A stretch of DNA of 9,330 bases, taken from Sphingobacterium sp. UBA6711 (GTDB lineage Bacteria > Bacteroidota > Bacteroidia > Sphingobacteriales > Sphingobacteriaceae). The stretch is from positions 21,349 to 30,678 of the forward strand of contig DKIT01000074.1 in NCBI GenBank assembly GCA_002454415.1, in the 5' to 3' direction. Both the position numbers and the translations under genes were made by a program. A model generated the notes under the pieces. The model did no database searches, had not been told where the DNA came from, and saw only the letters and a list, made by a program, of their open reading frames with translations. Positions 6,541 through 9,330 of this stretch are shown here, one piece after another. Position 1 is the first letter of the stretch. Each line of letters begins with the position of its first letter.

Positions 6541-8280
6541 ATGAAAATTAAAGCAAAACTGACTTTCGGAGTAGGATTACTATTTATATTAATTGTAGCG
6601 CTGGCCGTCATTAGCGGATGGTATGTCAACCAGCTCAAAAGAGATACAAATAATATATTGGTCGCAAATTATAACACCCTGCTCTATGCCAGAAATATGC
6701 TTCTTGCCCTAGAAGATATCGACAAGGAGCCCTCGGCTATGGACACCTTTCAGAACAATTTGAATCTCCAGCTTAGAAACGTAACCGAAATCGGTGAAAT
6801 TGAAACAACAAATCTTATTGTTAAGCATTTCGCTACACTGAAAAATCAGCCTGCTAATCCACCATTAAACTCCTTAATCAGAAAAGATATTACGGAACTA
6901 ATGCGTTTAAATATGGATGCAATTAGTAGAAAAAGTGATATCGCAGACGAAACAGCAAAAAAGGCAATACTCATCATTTCATTTACAGGGGCACTCTGTT
7001 TTCTGATCGCTGTTATATTACTCGTAAATCTTCCATCCAATATTGCTAACCCCATCAAAGAACTCACTGAAAGTATTAAAGAAATTGCAGACCAAAATTA
7101 TTCAAAACGAGTCAATTTCGTTGGAAATAGCGAATTTGGCGATTTAGCAAGATCATTTAACACGATGGCTGAAAAGCTTGAAGAGTATTCAAATAGCAAA
7201 TTGGAGAAAATCCTAAAAGGTAAAAAGCGGATAGAAACTTTAATTGACAATATGCATGATCCGGTTTTCGGTATTGATGAAAATAAAATTGTCCTGTTTG
7301 CTAACGATGAGGCCTTGAATATCTCAGGCTTAAGTAAAGAAGATTTCATCGGAAAAGCAATACAGGACATCGCAGTGACCAACGATCTTATACGTAATAT
7401 TATAAAAGATATTTTTCTCCCTGAGTCTAAAATAAATAAAACCGAACAGCTAAAAATCTATGCCGACGATAAAGAAAGCTATTTTGAAAAGGAGGTGATT
7501 GACATCAATATTGTTCCGACAGGAGAGACAGAAACCAAATTTATCGGCCAGGTTATCTTATTACGTAATATAACGCCTTTTAAAGAGTTAGATTTAGCAA
7601 AAACAAATTTTATAGGAACGGTATCTCATGAATTCAAAACCCCCATTTCTTCCATTCAAATGGGCGTGCAGCTATTAGAGAATGAAAAGGTTGGCAATTT
7701 GAATGCAGATCAACAGGATCTGATCAACGGAATAAAGGAGGATACCCAACGACTGCTCAAAATAACAGGAGAGCTGCTCAACATGACACAAGTTGAAAGT
7801 GGTACCATCCAAATTAATCTGTTGCCTTCAGCAATAAAACCCATCATCGAATATGCTGTAAAGGCCAATAAATCAGCCGCAGATAGTAAGCATGTATCGA
7901 TAGAAATTGAAATGGCACAAAATAGTTCTACAATAGTCGCAGATAGCGAAAAATCAGCCTGGGTACTTACCAATTTAATTTCCAATGCCCTACGCTATTC
8001 CTATGAGAATGCCGTCATTCATATCAAAACTGAGCAGGTAAATAATCAGGTCAGATTTTCAGTATCTGATACAGGACAGGGAATTCAGCCCCAATATTTA
8101 AAAAAGATTTTTGAACGATATTTTCGCATTCCCGGCACCAAAAAAGAAGGAACGGGTTTGGGATTAAGTATCAGTAAGGAATTCATTGAGGCACAGGGAG
8201 GAGAAATTTGGGTTGAAAGCGAATTTGGAGTAGGAAGCACTTTCTATTTCACCCTGAATATGGAAAGAAAAAACACCTAA
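6541..8280 (+). CDS. Membrane sensor histidine kinase (HAMP-PAS-HisKA-HATPase)
   Basis: This is a 579-residue sensor kinase, probably the signalling partner of the short KdpD. A first membrane helix (about 8-29) and a second (about 141-163) enclose a periplasmic region of about 110 residues that looks all-helical, like a four-helix-bundle sensor. Then come HAMP (about 163-215), a linker helix, PAS (about 230-340, starting IDNMHDPVFGIDE), and HisKA with the phospho-acceptor His363 in VSHEFKTP. The ATPase domain has N482 (SNALRYS), DTGQGI (510-515) and GTGLGLS (537-543). All catalytic motifs are intact. The ATG lies one nucleotide after the kdpD stop, suggesting translational coupling. No receiver domain is fused and no response regulator gene follows, since the next gene is convergent. 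Control of kdp is inferred from operon position; another input signal is possible. Confidence 0.92.
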   Translation: MKIKAKLTFGVGLLFILIVALAVISGWYVNQLKRDTNNILVANYNTLLYARNMLLALEDIDKEPSAMDTFQNNLNLQLRNVTEIGEIETTNLIVKHFATLKNQPANPPLNSLIRKDITELMRLNMDAISRKSDIADETAKKAILIISFTGALCFLIAVILLVNLPSNIANPIKELTESIKEIADQNYSKRVNFVGNSEFGDLARSFNTMAEKLEEYSNSKLEKILKGKKRIETLIDNMHDPVFGIDENKIVLFANDEALNISGLSKEDFIGKAIQDIAVTNDLIRNIIKDIFLPESKINKTEQLKIYADDKESYFEKEVIDINIVPTGETETKFIGQVILLRNITPFKELDLAKTNFIGTVSHEFKTPISSIQMGVQLLENEKVGNLNADQQDLINGIKEDTQRLLKITGELLNMTQVESGTIQINLLPSAIKPIIEYAVKANKSAADSKHVSIEIEMAQNSSTIVADSEKSAWVLTNLISNALRYSYENAVIHIKTEQVNNQVRFSVSDTGQGIQPQYLKKIFERYFRIPGTKKEGTGLGLSISKEFIEAQGGEIWVESEFGVGSTFYFTLNMERKNT

Positions 8281-8307
8281 TTTCTTGATTTAGCCTCGAA
8301 TTAACTT

Positions 8308-8354
8308 ATTGAAATTGCCGATTCCCACGCTGTTGAGAAGATCGGCAATTCAAT
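8308..8354. terminator. Bulged 14-bp stem-loop between convergent genes
   Basis: AATTGCCGAT (8313-8322) pairs perfectly with ATCGGCAATT (8341-8350). Beyond a single bulged A at 8312, four more pairs (8308-8311 with 8351-8354) extend the stem. The loop is 18 nt. It lies in the 85-nt gap between the histidine kinase stop (8280, plus strand) and the stop of the small secreted protein gene (8366, minus strand). That is the expected place for a two-way terminator ending the kdp operon and the opposing transcript. There is no clear T tract on either strand, so efficiency is uncertain. Confidence 0.6.
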
Positions 8355-8365
8355 CAATAGCTTGG

Positions 8366-8749
8366 TTAAGCGTTCCAGTCAAACGGCTTTGTACAAGGAT
8401 CGCACTCAAATTTTAAAACCTTACCCAAACTCTTTGCTTTATTACCCTTTTTCACAAAAACATACGCAAGGTCAAGATATTCTTCCACTTCATTTCCACT
8501 TTCATCTCTCCCTTTTACAATGACAGAGTAATATTTTCCGTCCGGATATTTTTTGTAGAAAACTTCATTAACAGTTATTTTTTTAGGAGTTTGATTATCA
8601 CAACAGCTACACCATAGAATTACGATAGGCTCTTTTTTAAGATACGCAACTGCAGTTTCTGCCTGCACTTGGGTTAATGCTTGCAATTGATCAGCTTTAG
8701 ATACCAAAACGGCAGAAAGTAATACAAAAAATAAAATAATCTTTTTCAT
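8366..8749 (-). CDS. Small secreted cysteine-containing protein, function unknown
   Basis: This gene encodes a 127-residue protein with a clear N-terminal signal peptide (MKKIILFFVLLSAVLVSKA, probable cleavage after Ala19), so the mature product of about 108 residues is likely periplasmic or exported. The first cysteine is at residue 47, so there is no lipoprotein box near the signal. Five cysteines are visible: Cys47, Cys49 and Cys50 in WCSCCDN, and Cys116 and Cys119 in FECDPCTKPFDWN. The CxCC and CxxC groups could form disulfides or bind a metal. The CxxC is not in a thioredoxin-like WCxxC setting. The body is rich in Lys, Glu, Tyr and Val, suggesting a small beta-rich domain. I do not recognise the family. 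It converges on the kdp operon and has no evident link to it. Gene reality is supported by the signal peptide and patterned cysteines. Confidence 0.8.
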   Translation of the reverse strand: MKKIILFFVLLSAVLVSKADQLQALTQVQAETAVAYLKKEPIVILWCSCCDNQTPKKITVNEVFYKKYPDGKYYSVIVKGRDESGNEVEEYLDLAYVFVKKGNKAKSLGKVLKFECDPCTKPFDWNA

Positions 8750-8953
8750 TTTAATATAATTAGATTTTAAAATTCACATACGAAATAATGCTCGTCACAA
8801 CGATTCTAACAAAGCAAATACTATGCCTTTTGATGAATGAAGGGGGGCCATTATGGATAAATTTTGCATCGTATGGAAGATTCATTTTAACCGTTAAAAC
8901 AGTTTTTTACCCACCTGCGAAAGCACTTGCAGGTAGGCACATTAAAATACAAA
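8750..8953. other. Intergenic stretch between two minus-strand genes
   Basis: This 204-nt gap should carry the promoter of the small secreted protein gene, because the upstream gene is a sugar-kinase relative with no obvious link. I found no convincing Bacteroidota promoter (TTG near -33 with TAnnTTTG near -7) on the minus strand. The right half holds the short hairpin listed separately. No tRNA, small gene or mobile element end is visible. Confidence 0.5.
8913..8934. repeat. Short hairpin sharing an 11-mer with the end of the ROK gene
   Basis: ACCTGC (8913-8918) pairs with GCAGGT (8929-8934); one G-T and one A-T pair extend the stem to 8 bp with a 6-nt loop. It lies about 20 nt beyond the stop of the minus-strand ROK gene, so it may end that transcript, although the bases after it on the minus strand are A-rich, not T-rich. 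The 11-mer AAAGCACTTGC inside it (8920-8930) recurs exactly 50 bp away at 8970-8980, within the ROK coding end. It may be a dispersed extragenic repeat or chance. Confidence 0.4.
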
Positions 8954-9330
8954 TTACTTTTCCCAAACCAAAGCACTTGCCCCAAGAATTGCAGCATCAG
9001 CTTCTTCCAACTCACTGAAAACTAATTTCACCTTATTTCTGAACAAGGGAAATAGGTTTCTTTCCATGTGCAGCTTTGCAGGCTTCAAAATAAAATCGCC
9101 AGCCTTAATTACCCCACCGAATAAGAGAATGGCCTCAGGAGAAGAGAACATCACAAAATTTGCTAATGCTTCCCCCAATTTTTGACCCGTATATCTAAAA
9201 ACTTCAATAGCGATAGGATCTCCTTTTAATGCACATTCGTGAACTGTTTTTGAATTGATCGCATCTTCAGGAAACTGATTCAGCATAGACTCTGGAAATT
9301 CAGCTCTCATTTTCTTTGCCGTTATGGTGA
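8954..9330 (-). CDS. ROK-family sugar kinase or regulator, C-terminal part (5' partial)
   Basis: This is the C-terminal part of a ROK-family protein (bacterial glucokinase, N-acetyl-sugar kinase or NagC-like regulator). The frame is open to the right edge with no stop upstream, so the gene starts outside the window. About 124 residues are visible of a usual 290-320. The internal Met at about 9310 is not a reliable start. Supporting sequence includes ALKGDPIAIEVFRYTGQKLGE, then ALANFVMFSSPEAILLFGGV with the LFGGV turn typical of the ROK C-terminal lobe, and the ending AAILGASALV. The N-terminal ATP site, the ROK signature and the zinc-binding cysteines are not in view, so kinase and regulator cannot be told apart, nor can the sugar be named. 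The absence of any visible DNA-binding part is uninformative here. It runs in the same direction as the small secreted protein gene, 204 nt upstream of it. Confidence 0.88.
   Translation of the reverse strand, partial: TITAKKMRAEFPESMLNQFPEDAINSKTVHECALKGDPIAIEVFRYTGQKLGEALANFVMFSSPEAILLFGGVIKAGDFILKPAKLHMERNLFPLFRNKVKLVFSELEEADAAILGASALVWEK

Noticed and set aside
6530..6545. Possible frameshift splitting one ancestral KdpD into two genes
   Set aside because: The kinase begins with its own Met and membrane helix, and its layout (two helices, HAMP, PAS) differs from the C-terminal part of KdpD. The short KdpD ends cleanly after its UspA-like domain. A sequencing or mutational frameshift does not explain this.
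8788..9018. Plus-strand open frame of 76 codons to the right of the small secreted protein gene
   Set aside because: It overlaps the C-terminal coding end of the ROK gene on the opposite strand, has no recognisable domain or signal, and covers the hairpin region. It is most likely a chance frame.

Overview
The window holds most of a high-affinity potassium uptake (Kdp) operon on the plus strand (about positions 1-8280), followed by two unrelated genes on the minus strand. It looks chromosomal, from a member of the Bacteroidota, most likely the Sphingobacteriaceae (Sphingobacterium or Pedobacter type). The reasons are moderately AT-rich DNA, ATG starts preceded by A-rich sequence instead of Shine-Dalgarno motifs, an outer-membrane beta-barrel gene inside the kdp operon, and the residue style of KdpA and KdpB. 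The genus is an inference.

Layout of the operon: kdpA (5' end cut by the window edge), kdpB, kdpC, an outer-membrane beta-barrel porin of the OmpL-like/Bbp2 type, a short KdpD-type protein (KdpD ATP-binding domain plus UspA-like domain only), and a separate membrane histidine kinase (periplasmic helical region, HAMP, PAS, HisKA, HATPase). The gaps are 21, 73, 98, 64 and 1 nt. Perfect 11-bp inverted repeats lie just before and just after the porin gene. The promoter, kdpF and any dedicated response regulator must lie left of the window or elsewhere, because none is seen here.

How the genes should work together: KdpA is the K+-selective channel-like subunit, KdpB the P-type ATPase that powers it and KdpC the membrane-anchored accessory subunit. 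The porin probably lets ions cross the outer membrane. In E. coli one protein, KdpD, combines the ATP-binding/UspA sensor part with the kinase. Here these parts are two adjacent genes separated by one nucleotide, and the kinase has a different membrane and sensor architecture.

The right end (8281-9330) holds a bulged 14-bp stem-loop between convergent genes, a small secreted cysteine-containing protein of unknown function (minus strand), a 204-bp intergenic stretch with a short hairpin, and the C-terminal part of a ROK-family sugar kinase or regulator (minus strand, cut by the window edge). No RNA gene, insertion sequence, CRISPR array, attachment site or phage gene was seen. I find no strong sign of a wholly new system. 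The most interesting points are the split KdpD, the porin set between two hairpins, and the uncharacterised cysteine-rich secreted protein.
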